From Pollenia angustigena (Eukaryota; Arthropoda; Insecta; Diptera; Polleniidae), in the NCBI GenBank assembly GCA_930367215.1, contig OV884059.1:226361803-226425802 (forward strand): a stretch of 64,000 nucleotides of DNA, in the 5' to 3' direction. Numbering within the stretch: position 1 is the stretch's first letter; every line of letters starts with the position of its first letter. Both the position numbers and the translations under genes were made by a program. This document shows, piece by piece, positions 10,526 through 22,390 of this stretch. A model generated the notes under the pieces. It was not told the origin of the DNA. It ran no database searches and worked only from the letters and a program-made list of their open reading frames with translations.

Positions 10526-12850
10526 AGAGTCTGTAATGGGCATACGTGCAAACTAACATGTATAGGTAGAAAAAATTTTTTGTATTTTAGATATACATAT
10601 GTGACGCGCAAAATAGAAAGGGACCTAAGAGTTTTGTTCAGGAGAGCCATTTTATCTTTGTATCTTTGGTGTACCCTCACTGAGCGTGTTGGTATTGGTC
10701 TCATTTGAAAGCGAAACATCTCAACCTTGTTGGTCAACCTTGAAAACGCGCGTAGGTCGTCCCTACCTCTTGTTTTGTGTAGTTGGTGTTTTCTGTTCCC
10801 TTTACCTTACTGGTCCCTTTCTCTATGCGCTGTCACATATATAGATAGATATACTTTGAAGTGCGGAAGGCCACTATCTGATGCTTTTAATTGCTCACAG
10901 GTAAAAAACTTTTATAGATAAACGATAAGGTCAAAGATGTTTGCCTTTCCGATCCCATGCCGACTAAAATTATTCTTACTATTTATACTAGGCTAAAAGC
11001 ATTTACATTTAATAATACTAGGATCGCCCGGTGACCGAAATTCGACCACTTGACATTTACTTTCGAGAAAACCTGTGGGTTATACAACAAAAACGTACAC
11101 ATTTTAAGAGAAATACACTATTCACCCTACTTTGTACGTATGTCTATAAGATAAATAAAAACGCTTTTCAAACACTTTAATTCCAAAAATTTAGAAAAAA
11201 ATATATTGTGCATATCTACACACAAATTCCTTTAAAACGATATATGTTTCATTAAAATCGGTGGACGATAAGATACTTAAAAATCAACCACAAAAAAATT
11301 GTTCCCGTATTTATATATAAGATAATTAATTTAGCTGAATTTCGCACTTTGATACCATAATAACATAGCAAGACTCAAAAGCCCTACTTGAAAGAGCTCT
11401 CTATATATAAAGGTTAAAATTTTTTGCTCATAAAGTTTTTCAAATAGACGAAAATTGTTTTTAAATTTGTATAGGAGGTGCAAGATTCACTTAGAATTTT
11501 AAAAATTCAATAGCCTATTGTTATTTCCAGGCCATCGGTAATAAACTGTCAACATTTTATAATAATCGGTCAAGCGGTTTAGGCACCTACAAGGTACAAA
11601 CAATTTATTCTTTAGATATAGGTATGTAAGTATATGCTTTCATATATTTATTTTTCAACTCAAGAACAAATAAAAAAGTACTTTTAGGCCATTCTAACAA
11701 CTAAAAAAATTTAATAGTTGTTTTTAGGATGGTATCTGACAGATAAGTGGTTTCTAGTTGTTACTAGTTTACATTAACCTAAAAAGCGACTGATAAGCTT
11801 ACAGCAGGTTTATCCTCATTTTGTCAAGTGAGTTTTAAGAATTTAAAGCTGCCATATTTTCTGCTGGAGATATGAATAAATTCAAACTTTAAAAAAAAAA
11901 AAATATAAAACACAAGTCAACACAAAAATCAAACAATTTACTGTTGAAAAAAAATGAAGCACACAAAATTGACTTATGCTTTCAACTAAAGAAATTAACA
12001 AAAGTAAGTCGTACGTATTTTAAACAACCAAAAGCAGCCGGAATCTACTACAATTTTATTACAGCATATAAATTACAGTTTTCATTCTATCGGACAGTTG
12101 TAATAATTCAAAAAACTGAATGGCTACTGTTCATTTTCATTCATTTTCATTTTGTTTAGTTATTTTTACATTTTGGCTACAAATCTTTTTTGGTAGTGGC
12201 AACGCTGGTCATTTAAGAAGTGTTTGTTATAATTTACACACTTTTATTAATTATAATGCTGTGAAGGTTACAGGTTTTATTTGTTTTAATTATTTATATA
12301 AGTTGTTTACGTATTCTTATTGATGTTTCGTTAAGATAAATTAAATTTAAACAAGCCGCATGTTAAAAATTTGTATTATTTAAATGAATTTTATCTAAAA
12401 AAAATATAATTTTTAGGTTATATACAACATTTATATTATGCGAATGTATTCAATGAGGGAAAAAAATCTTGAAATTTAATTTCGAACAACAAATCTTCAA
12501 AATTAGGTTTAAAATCTGGCATCCCTGTTTATAGATTTAAAAACAAAACCAAATTAAATAAACAATTTATACAAATGCAATTTAGTGCTTTTCATTTGTT
12601 TTTGTTTTCTCTTTTTTTTTGTAAATAAATGATCCCGCTATTAAATGTTACTGTAACGACAACATCAACAATAATAATGACGCTAATGTTAGTACATATT
12701 TACAGTGGGCGTAAAGGAAATTTGTGTTCCTATTATATTAAGAAGTAGTCTTATCAAAAATTTTATATATCGCACTTGCTCAACAATAGTGTATTAACTC
12801 AATATCGTTATTGTTTCACATTTTGGAAAAAATCGGCTCATAATATTCAT
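10526..12850. other. Unassigned AT-rich DNA
   Basis: No conserved coding sequence seen. At 11020-11330 the phrases CCCGGTGACCGAAATTCGAC and CATTAAAATCGGTGGACGAT resemble ends of dispersed non-coding repeats. The short frames here have no similarity I can name. Confidence 0.3.
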
Positions 12851-13765
12851 GGTTGGGTGTCATAGGGCACTGCTACACGTTCAATAAATATCGTGATATT
12901 TCTAGTATCACGATATTTATTGAACGTGTAGCATGTAATATTGATGGATCGCATTCCATATCGCAGAATGGCCTAAAATATGAAATCCAGATCGCGGATC
13001 GCGTGATTAATATTGAACGTATAGCATTTTAATGATATTAAATCATGATACGCAGTGAAAAAAATTAAACAAATGAAAAGTAAAACACAATGAAAACGCA
13101 AGCAAACTAGCAAAATAGGCTTCCTTTTGGGTTTCTCGCGACATTTATCAACGACCCGCACAGCACAAAAATAACATTAATACTGACGCGATAAATATTG
13201 AACATGTAGAATACGCCCGTGATCCATCAATATTTTAAAATGGATCGCGATCCAAATATCACGATATTTATTGAACGTGTAGCAGTGCCCATAAGGCCTT
13301 GGGACATAAAGCCATATGGCGTTAAGTCCAATTCCATTGAGACATAAGGGCATATGCCATTAAGTCTCGATATAATGGGACTTAACGCCATACATTTTTT
13401 CCGAAAAATGAGACATAACGCCATATTTTTGATAATGATTGCATGTCACCCTATTTCATGTAAAAAATGCATTGTTGTTTCTTGTCGCCCTGTTTTATGT
13501 CAAAAATCGCGGTATGAACTAAGTCCCCAATGAACTTTTCTCCTCTATGGTATAAAAAAACCCGCTTCGCTAACTAAAGCTTCTCTGCATAGCCGGCCTT
13601 CGGCCGGACGACAGGATTTCTCCTCTATGGTATAACAAAGACCGGCTTCGCTAACTAAAGCTAAAACCATAATGGCTTTATGTCCCATTCTACTAAAATT
13701 GATATGAGACTTAAGGCCATATCAAAATTATGGCTTTATGTCCTATGACCTTGTTACACCCCACC
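12851..13765. mobile_element. GGTGGGGTGTCA TIR element, copy 2, carrying a nested MITE
   Basis: Left end GGTTGGGTGTCATA (12851) and right end ACACCCCACC (13765), with AATATTCAT on both sides (12842-12850, 13766-13774). The interior (GACATAAAGCCATATGGCGT, CGGCCTTCGGCCGG, CTATGGTATAACAAA) matches the copy at 38485. A 426-bp element splits the left TIR. Confidence 0.82.
12865..13290. mobile_element. Foldback MITE nested in the left TIR at 12.86 kb
   Basis: Ends GGGCACTGCTACACGTTCAA (12865) and its inverse (to 13290), continuing through AATATCGTGATATT. ATA flanks both sides (12862-12864, 13291-13293), and removing one copy restores the host TIR. Near the left end the same arm folds back on itself: GCTACACGTTCAATAAATAT at 12872 and its inverse ending 12932. 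Confidence 0.8.
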
Positions 13766-14308
13766 AATATTCATATCTAGTCGCTGTAAAAATATCGTGC
13801 TATTTTGCCTACTTTTTGGTGAAGGATTGGTTGCTTAAAAATTCTTATTCAAATGCCTTGTTTACATTTGCAACATTTTTCATCATTTATCTTAAAAATA
13901 TTTTAACCATGACAGGGTTGTGTTTTCCTCAAAATACGTACGACTTGTGTGATAGAGTATCATAGCCTTTATGAAAACGCCAGAGACTTCTATGGAGTAA
14001 CTGCACGCAGAGAAAAAATATGGTTGGGCATCGTTACGGCAACAACACTATGTTTAATGTAACAATATATTATTGTCGTACACAAATAATTGTTATTTTT
14101 ATTTAATATCAACAATATTATAGTTACTGTAAACATATCAATGTTTATCGCAATTATGAATTTGAGTATTGTTGACCGAAAAATAATTATTTTTCTAACA
14201 ACTTAATTATGATAACTTTCTAAACATATTATATTTCTCACAACCATATCATGATATTTAATAGCCATAACATGATAACTTTCTATACATTTATCATATT
14301 ATGTTAAA

Positions 14309-14775
14309 GGCCAGTTTACACGGTAATACAATGTATTACGACTTTGTAGAATCAAAATATTGTGAAATTCTCTCCGTGTTTAAAAGAAAAAAATCAAAAT
14401 CTTTTGTAAGTATAGTTCATGTTTACACGGATGGTAAAAGTAAAATCCAAAATAATAACAAAAAATCAGATGGTTGCAGTTTTAAATATTTACAAAAACA
14501 ACATGAAAATTTCCTGAGTTGATTTTAGTTGTTTTTGTAATCGTATAAAAATGCTATCACCTTCAATATACTCTGTTGAAATACACCTCTGGTGTGATGA
14601 GAATACATAAGTTTCTAAAATGGTTTAGAAAAAAATCATTTACCGACCGCTTGTCAGATTTTGTATCCGTATTCTCTCTTACTCAATACATTTTCCTTTT
14701 ACATGATAAGATTTTTCTCATTCTACATAATTTTTCGACATGTCGTAATACATTGTATTACCGTGTAAACTGGCC
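14309..14775. mobile_element. GGCCAGTTTACACGG MITE with TTAAA flanks
   Basis: The ends GGCCAGTTTACACGGTAATA continue through CAATGTATTACGAC as a perfect inverted repeat of 34 bp. TTAAA lies on both sides (14304-14308, 14776-14780). 467 bp, non-coding. The TIR resembles the element at 34059 (AGTTTACACGG). Confidence 0.85.
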
Positions 14776-14943
14776 TTAAAGATGCAATCAATCTATTTTT
14801 ACTCTAATCATATTATGTTAGCGCCATTTTCAAAATAATTTTGAAGCAGTTGTGTCTTTTTTTTTATTTGTGAGCGGTTAAACAATTAAAAGATAAAATT
14901 CCATAAAAAAAATAAGTTTAAAGAAATTAAAAAATTAAAATAT

Positions 14944-15295
14944 AAGCGGAGTTCATTCAAGTATTATTGATGTAATGGTGCAAATGCAAAATATCGTAGT
15001 TTTTTTGTAAAATCCAACAACAAAACACACTGAGATTTCGTTATATTTTATAAAAGTGCTACGATATTTCTGTGGTTTTCATGGGCAACCGCGTATGTTT
15101 ACACTTTGCCATTACGTTAAAAAATCGGAATTGATCCATCTTTTTTCATAAAAATGTAAAGAGCGTTCAAAATTAGGCAATATGGCACCAACATCTTAAA
15201 ATCGAAAAAATGGACATACGCGGTTGCCCATGAAAACCACAGATTTTTCATTTGCTCTTTTGCAAGCCTTATATTGAACTCCGCTATTTGATTAA
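14944..15295. mobile_element. AAGCGGAGTTCA MITE interrupted by a smaller MITE
   Basis: AGCGGAGTTCA (14945) pairs with TGAACTCCGCT (15294). GTGCAAATGCAAAATATCGT inside the left arm is shared with the element at 45408-45790. The right arm is split at 15070-15242. Confidence 0.6.
15070..15242. mobile_element. CTGTGGTTTTCATGGGCAAC MITE with ATTT flanks
   Basis: A 28-bp TIR starting CTGTGGTTTTCATGGGCAAC is perfect at both ends. ATTT directly flanks both sides (15066-15069, 15243-15246). 173 bp, non-coding. Confidence 0.78.
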
Positions 15296-15718
15296 CATTA
15301 AGAAAAATTGTAAAAAGCCACAAAATAAAAAATCGATTCAAAAATATTTAAATTTATTTTGTATTTTTATGACAGCTATGAAAGGTGCTGTATCATAATA
15401 TGATTGCTTCTAAATTTATTATGATTTACATGATGATAATATGATTACTTCTTAGCTTATTATGATTAACATGACAATAATATGATTAATTTCTTAGCTT
15501 ATTATGATTAACATGACAATAATTTTATTATTTCTTAACTTAGTATGATTAACAGAATAATAATATGATTAAGGGAAAATTATTATGATGTCATATTACG
15601 AGTATATTGAGTCATAATATGATTCAATAATAATCATAATATGGTGACTACAATCATAATTCTTATTATATGTTGCTCTTAGAATATGTTTACCACAACC
15701 ATGTTTTTTCTTTGCGTG

Positions 15719-16017
15719 TGGTCTTTCGGACAGTCATTGGCGATATGTATTACAAAGGAACCGCTGTAGGACACAAGTGAGCTGTCTTTTTTTTACGGCT
15801 GCCCAAGGAACCATGTTGCTTCTTAATGAGACCAACTTTAGTTCATTCATAACTATCCATGAAACCAAAATAGTTACCATGAGATAAAGGGTATTATATG
15901 GTTGGACCCCGACTGTAGTTTCTTACAAGTTGATTATGTTTTGCTTATTTGTAATTTAAAAAATACATTTAAAGGCGTTGTCCTATTTTTGCATGAACGA
16001 TATACAAAAACTAATGT
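15719..16017. other. No gene or element seen
   Basis: Unique-looking AT-rich DNA without recognisable coding content. Confidence 0.3.
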
Positions 16018-16140
16018 GTTCTTTCCAGGTGACAAACAATTGATTTTGTAGAAAATATATATGAAAAGCACTCAAAAAACTGAGTAATGTTCATATAAAT
16101 TTTTCTACACAATCAATTGCTTGTCACCTGGAAACAGAAC
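16018..16140. mobile_element. Foldback MITE
   Basis: GTTCTTTCCAGGTGACAAAC (16018) pairs imperfectly with TTGTCACCTGGAAACAGAAC (16140), continued by CAATTGATTTTGTAGAAAA. The interior is also imperfectly palindromic. No clean TSD. Confidence 0.65.
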
Positions 16141-16144
16141 ATAA

Positions 16145-16252
16145 GTGCCGGTTCACACACGTCAAGTTTGACTCGTCAAGTCTTGAGCTTTTAGGAGATT
16201 ACTTTTCCCCTCTCTCCTAAAAATTCAAGACTTGACGTGTGTGAACCGGCCC
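16145..16252. mobile_element. PIF/Harbinger-type MITE with TAA TSD
   Basis: GTGCCGGTTCACACACGTCA (16145) pairs with its inverse ending CCGGCCC (16252). TAA flanks both sides (16142-16144, 16253-16255). 108 bp with AGACTTGACG-type inner arms. Confidence 0.78.
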
Positions 16253-17050
16253 TAAGCACCGTTAATTGTGCAACATTTTTTTTTAGTTTTTAACATTAAT
16301 GTTTTAATCTTATCCACCGTTCAAGGCAAAAATGTACACACATATAAAATATTGTAGTTGGAACAAATGAGTAAGTTAGTAAACGTCAAAGTCAATTATG
16401 TATTTATAAATTAATCAACCTGCGTGCCATCCAGCTCTTTTGAAAAGTTGAGGCCAATTTTAAATTACAACAAATACCTATTTGAGAAATTTTATGAATA
16501 TTTTCTAAAATTTTACCCTTTTTATTTTTCTTATTTTATTTTGATTTTTACATTTGTTTACATCCACGTAACACGTACACTAAAACATTACAAATGTAAA
16601 TTAATTAAAACAAAAATCCACACACACACACACACACTTTATAGGGGGTGCAGTAATTTTGCAAAATCGAATTCCCTCTAGAAAATTTTACACTTACGGC
16701 ACCATTTTAAAATTTTTTTATTTTATTATTAAAATATTGTAAATTTTTTATATTTTTTTACTGTTTAAGAATAATTGCAGTTGTTCTAAAGCTGCTGCTA
16801 AAATACTTATTACTTACTTGAGTTTAGGGCTCAATTATTTATAGTTTTTCAATACACAGTATTAAAATTAAAGGTGTTAATTTGAATACGTTGGAATTGT
16901 TAACCTTCACACTTGGTGTATAATGAAAAGCTTTAATTTTACTTTTTTAATGTAATTTTTGACGCGGAAATATGGTCATTTATGTGTAGAGTGCTTAAAA
17001 TTTTTAGGGAAATCGTTTTAATTTTGAAAACTTTAATGAAATGAAAATAT
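16253..17050. other. AT-rich DNA with a CA microsatellite, no gene seen
   Basis: (CA)n at about 16618-16637. No frame with recognisable conservation. Confidence 0.3.
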
Positions 17051-17058
17051 GTATGTAC

Positions 17059-17709
17059 TAGAGCGACTCAAGTTGTATGGAAGCAAAATTCGTGCTCGAT
17101 GTACCCTCCTAACAATGAACCTTGGACTTTTTTAAGATGACATTTTGAATATTTCGGCTCCAGCTTTGACCTCTCGTGAGCTGGACCAGTTAAGGATTTT
17201 CTGTAAAAAAAACGGTTTTTGAATTTTTTGTTCGGGGTTGTTTGTAATAAAAGTGCCAAATTAACATATTTTAATCTCTAGTCGATTTAATTAAATGCAC
17301 GTCTCAGCTTTTTTTGAAAATCGTGCTAGTTCGCGTTTTGACAAAAATGCAATGGGGTGGCAACCCTTCGTTTAAAATAGGGCAATATGGGTATCAAATT
17401 TTATCTTTTGGCAAGTATATCATCTTTGTATGTAAATAGTTTAGATTTTTGCAAATTAGATGCATTTTACACGTATACACAGTTGGACGCGCCTTAAAAA
17501 AACCTTTCTTACGATACCCAATTTGTATATGTTGGTAAGGAAACAGATTCTTAAATTAACAAAACATGCAAAAATATACCCTTTTTCAAACTGGTCCAGC
17601 TCACGAGAGGTCAAAGCTGAAGCCGAAATATTCAAAATGTCATCTTAAAAAAGTCCAAGGTTCATTTTTAGGAGGGTACATCGAGCACTTTTTTTGGTGA
17701 GTCGCTCTA
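17059..17709. mobile_element. hAT-like foldback element with perfect 8-bp TSD
   Basis: The ends TAGAGCGACTCA / TGAGTCGCTCTA are followed by arms of about 130 bp (AGGGTACATCGAGCA, AACCTTGGACTTTTTTAAGA, CCTCTCGTGAGCTGGACCAG). GTATGTAC flanks both sides (17051-17058, 17710-17717). The YARNG-type end and 8-bp TSD fit hAT. 651 bp, no transposase. Confidence 0.88.
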
Positions 17710-17717
17710 GTATGTAC

Positions 17718-18949
17718 ATATTAGAATAATGAAACTTTTAAGTATTTAAAGATCAAAACTATGGAATAAACCAATAAAATTTTTTTTTTTTTTTTTTTTG
17801 AAATATGCATAAATCCTTTTATAATGCGATTCTTTCGCTCTATTTGTCTGTCCACGTACCCTTTGGAATATACAAAAAATTGGTATGCAGAAAAAATGTT
17901 TCTAGGAGTCTTAGCTCAGGATTTAGCAATAAGGCTTTAAACAAGTTTCGGAAGAAACCTAATTTTCAATCATTTTATATTGCATTTTTAAAACAACTTA
18001 GTTCTCAATCTTAGAAAAAAGCGAATGAATCTTTGTTCAAAAAGTTAAATAAGCAATATGTTTAATATTTGTACTTCAATTTTCCAATGACAAGAGACTA
18101 TTTAGCCAACTGAAACTTATATAGACTGAACACCATTTTCACACACGTTTATCCATATTTATTCTAAACTATGATTTTGTTTAATAGATGAATTTGTTGT
18201 ATCGTTCTTATCACTGAAATATAGAGTAAAAATAGTTAATTTACAACTTTTTCGAGAAACATTTCAAAATGTAACTTTTGACGAAAAACTTAACTTTTTT
18301 GACAGAAAAAAATTAACAGTTTTATTCTTCCCCTGGCAACACTGATACATATTTTTAAGCATAATTTTAATTCGGTGATTTCCATTTTTTATTGCGTACT
18401 CATGTTTGTACTACATTCATAAATACAAAAACATACAAAGAAAGATTAACACTCGGGATAAAATAAGATTTTTATACTTACTGTAAGTACGAGTCGTGCC
18501 CAAAAATTCAAGTACGAATAACACTAAAACGTACTTAAAACCAGTGTTCGAAACTAAACACTAAATATCGCTTCTTAGTGTTCGGTTCGGTAGATTTGTG
18601 GAAAACACAAACGCTAATAGTGTTTTCAAAAAACACATACACAATACACAAGCTGTTCGTGCTGCGGTCGTTGCTAAAATTTTTTGTTTGTTCATTTATT
18701 TATCAATGTAAAAAAAACATAATAGAACTTTTAATTATAATGTTTCACTACAATTGTTCTGTTTTTGAACGAAGAACAAAACACAATATAATATTCGGCT
18801 CTTTTTTGAAAATAGTTACGAACGGTATTAAGGGTTGTGTTCGTCTACATTTATAGTAGAATTAGCTGTAAATATATTCTAGATCCTAATGAGAGTCTCA
18901 AATTTAACAATACAATATTGAGCATTAGCGAAATGATATGGTGAGGTAG
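17718..18949. other. No gene seen
   Basis: AT-rich with a T run at about 17780-17800 and a local imperfect repeat of AGTGTT motifs at 18540-18640. The short frames have no recognisable domains. Confidence 0.3.
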
Positions 18950-20335
18950 CTGCCGGAAAACATCCACAAATGACAATATAGTTGTGTGTATAGCGGCAGG
19001 GAGAGTCGAGGCGAAAGCGGTGTAGACTTTCTAATATCCAACAATTTTCGAAAATCCCTTAATTAATTGAATCCAGTTTCCGATCATATTATAACTGCAC
19101 GTTTTTACAAAACGGTTGAAACATGCATGAACGTAGTACAATGTTATGCATTCACGGAGGACGCTGAGAACATACCGAAAGATGACTTTTATAATCATCT
19201 AACGGCGACGATACACAATGTTCCGATGAGGGATTCTTACAGGAGACTTGTGCCAAAATCAGCAGAGACAACCAGGGCATAACACACATCATAGGATTAC
19301 ATGGCATCGGAGAAAGAAATGACAATGGAAAACGCTTAAATGAGGTCTATCTAATTTTTGACTTAGTCATCGCTGGTTAATTAATTTTCCCCCACAAAAG
19401 CATTCACAAATACACGTGGACATCACCAAATGGCAATGCCAAAAATCAAATTGATCACATCAACATTAATCGTAAATGGAGAAAAAAGGAGCTAATAAAG
19501 ATAGCAACCATAAACAGTAAAACTAAAAAAAATCGGAGCAAATACTGCAATACCACACAAACGTTGGAAATATATACCTAAGTTGAAGAATAAACAAATA
19601 AGTGCTCAAGTAGGAAATTAATTAAGGGATTGCTTGCCATAAACATAAACAGGACGTCGGAGCACACGTGTAATCTACTGCGGGAAATAGGCGACAATAA
19701 AATTGGAATAAACAAAACGAGAGGAGAAAACGATGGATATCAGATAACACGTGGGAGTTAATACGGACCTCAACCACCTAAAAGGACTGAAATTAGGGAA
19801 ATTGCAAAAGTATTTAGGGATTCAGAGATAAATGATAAGAGGAGATACTTAGAAAATCTGGTCAACAAAGCAGAAGCAACAGCCGCAAACAACATGAGAG
19901 AGCTTCACAATATAATAACCAAAATATAAAATTAAAATAAGAGCGCCAACCAATTTATCAAGAATGATAATTGTCGACTTTTTACCACCACTGAAGAACC
20001 AACCCGAAGATGTATACAGCATTTCGAATCAACAAGCAATGATACCGAAATCCAGGATAAACATCAAACCGCTCTCGAAATTTAAACATCAAACACCTCA
20101 ATCATCGTGGAAACACCAGATGTGGAAGTCATAGTGACTTCAAAAATTAAAGAAAAACAAAGCCCCTGAGGAAGATGGCATTCAAGAACTCAAGCAAACC
20201 TTCAAGCATCGACTGAAATACTCACATTGCACATACACCTATCAGAAGCATGGACAAAAGGTTTCATAATCAAACTAACGAAGAAGCATGACTTGACGGA
20301 CTGCAATAACAGACAAGATATAACACTGCAAAAAA
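18950..20335 (+). mobile_element. RTE-clade non-LTR retrotransposon relic (endonuclease and start of RT)
   Basis: Plus-strand pieces match the RTE AP-endonuclease and linker: PVSDHIITARFYKTVETCMN, VVQCYAFTEDAE, IIGLHGIGERNDNGKRLNEV, KYTWTSPNGNAKNQIDHI, then DKRRYLENLVNKAEATAAN, FTTTEEPTRRCIQHFE and KGFIIKLTKKHDLTDCNN just before the RT core. Frames break repeatedly and the element stops at about 20331, where unrelated A-rich DNA begins. It is an old dead copy lacking the RT palm. Confidence 0.8.
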
Positions 20336-20424
20336 ATATTTTCAAAATAAATAAATAAAAATTAATCAAGCTTGAGGGCAGTGTTTTTTTGTAAATAAAA
20401 ATTCCTTTTTTATTTGCTTCCAAT

Positions 20425-20455
20425 ATTTCGATCTTCTTTGAAGATCATCATCAGG
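20425..20455 (-). ncRNA. Hammerhead-like hairpin in a retroelement end fragment
   Basis: The minus strand reads CTGATGA, T, GATCTTC-AAA-GAAGATC, GAAA, TATTGG. Stem II is a perfect 7 bp and both conserved boxes are intact. It is followed by A-rich DNA, AAAAAAACACTG, and then CCTCAAGCTTGA at about 20370. It looks like the 3' end of a minus-strand Penelope-like or related element truncated at 20455-20460. Confidence 0.5.
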
Positions 20456-20460
20456 AAAAG

Positions 20461-22375
20461 AAATATATTGCGATCGAACAGGCTCTAACTGATCTGGATG
20501 TTCAGGAATACATCGTTAGATGGTTGGTGAACATGTTGAAGACAAGGACCGTTATATCATGTCTTGAGGTCAAAGAATGTTAAAAGGGGTACATCCCAGG
20601 GTGGGGCGATCTCTCCTCTACTCTGGCTCATTGTTGTTAACTCAATTCTTACTGGCCAGGATAACAGGGGCATCAATACGGTAGTCTACACGGATGACGT
20701 GGTGTTATTAGTATAGGGTGGATTTCTGGATGTGATGAGTGACATTATGTCCAGTGCTTTGGGGGCGCTCAGCAACTGGGCCGCTGAGTGCGGACTGGGA
20801 TTGAACCCGAACAAAACGGAACTGGTACTGTTCACCAGAAGGACGAAAATTTATGCTTTCAGGCTACCATGGCTGGGTGGTTACGAACTTCCCCTGTCGG
20901 ATCACGCGAAATATCTAGGAATTATCCTGGTCTAAAAATTATCATGGGAATTGAATACTCAACACAGGGTCGAAAGGCTACGGTGGCTTACTATGCCTGC
21001 CATAAAATGTTTGGCGCCAGGTGGGACCTTAATCTTAGACTGGTCAAATGGCTATACACGGCAATAGTATGGCCCATTTTTACATATAGATCTCTGGTAT
21101 GGTGGACTGCGACGGGCAGGAAATACGTCGTAGACCAGCTGGGCAGAGTACAAAGATCAGCATGTATTGGAATAATAGGCGCTCTACACACTAGTCCTTC
21201 AGAGGCTCTGAATACTATACCTCACCTTGTTCCAATAAAACTTCACCTTATGGCAATATCTGTCAACAGCGCGGTTAGGCTCTCTGCATCGGGATGTTGG
21301 AAGGCGAGGACGTACGGTTATGCAGGAATCTTACGAAAGCAAACCACATCTCTGAAACGACCAACGGACTATATGATACCCCGCACGGACTTTGATAATA
21401 AATTCAAGATCATATTTCTGTCAAAGCGCGAATAGAGCAGGCGAATCCTGGCCGAGGAATACCGCTCGAGGGTTTACACAGATGGGTCAAAGATCACTTG
21501 TGGTGTGGGCTCTGGGGTCTTCTCGAGGAACTACACGTGAATCTTTCTTTTCGCCTGCCGAACACTGTACCTAAGGAACATCAGCGGCAAAATTGGCATT
21601 TTTGTCGATAGCCAGGCGGCTCTGATGTCACTGAAGTCACATAAAACAACGTCCATTCTCGTCAACCAGTGTAAGGAGGAACTATCCAGACTGCGCAGCC
21701 TATCTGGCATTACCTTAATTTGGGCTCTTGATATTTCACACCCCTGGGAACTATCAAAAGCTAAATCTTCAGACACTTTCTGGATATTGCTGACGATAAA
21801 TGGAGGAAACTAGATGGCTGCAGAGCTACCAAGGTAACGTGGCCCACATATGACATAGGTTGCTCTGAGCGACTTCTCAACTTCATTTGGAGAGACGTGG
21901 CGAGAATTATATACGAGCTTACTAGTCACTGGAAGATCGGTAAGCACGCTATGAAACTCGGACTCTCTTTTAATGAATGCTGCCGCAGCTGCAGGGAACC
22001 TGGACCTGAGGAGACAGTATTTCATCTTGTATGTGACTGCCCAGCATTTAATTTAACACTACATGGATTATTTGGGATTAACCCACTACAAGGACTCTCG
22101 GAGAGATCGCGGGTGAAACTCAGCAGCTTGCTGAAATATCTCAACGCAACGGGATGGCTCTTGCCACCTCGGTATTGCAACTGGGTCAAGTTTGATTGGG
22201 AGTTCAAATTCTTGACGAGTTGTGTGGTGTCAAAACGGAGTCACTGCGACTATGCTTGCAGCACGCCTAGATCTGTGCGTGCTGCCAAGTTATCCAACCA
22301 ACCAACAGAACAATCTCTAAGAGACGAACAGGCTGGATCTATGCCGCACATAAGTTGATTACGTATTAATAAATT
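20461..22375 (+). mobile_element. LOA/I-type non-LTR retrotransposon relic (RT, RNase H, zinc knuckle)
   Basis: Plus-strand fragments in shifting frames. RT motif B RGTSQGGAISPLLW and catalytic VYTDDVVLL (20590-20715) are followed by NWAAECGLGLNPNKTELVLF and HAKYLGIIL. An RNase H remnant follows (VYTDGSKITCGVGSGVF near 21470, IGIFVDSQAALMSLKSH near 21600). A C-terminal knuckle reads HWKIGKHAMKLGLSFNECCR, then HLVCDCPAF (21897-22080). Frames change at about 20580, 20930 and 21540 with several stops, so it is a pseudogene. It is 5'-truncated and abuts the hairpin fragment at 20460. Confidence 0.85.
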
Positions 22376-22390
22376 GTCGAGCTTGAGGTC

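Larger units (their letters stand above)
14004..15718. mobile_element. Large non-autonomous TIR element starting CACGCAGAGAAAAAA
   Basis: CACGCAGAGAAAAAATATGG (14004) pairs with CCATGTTTTTTCTTTGCGTG (15718). The interior is filled with ATTATGATTAACATGACAAT-type units, tandem with a period of about 55 bp at 15395-15590, and two nested element groups. A TSD of only TG is visible, so the borders are tentative. Confidence 0.6.

Noticed and set aside
10450..10921. Cluster of 64-95-residue frames on both strands
   Set aside because: Strands overlap each other and no family pattern is visible. The GC content is higher than its surroundings but I cannot support a gene.
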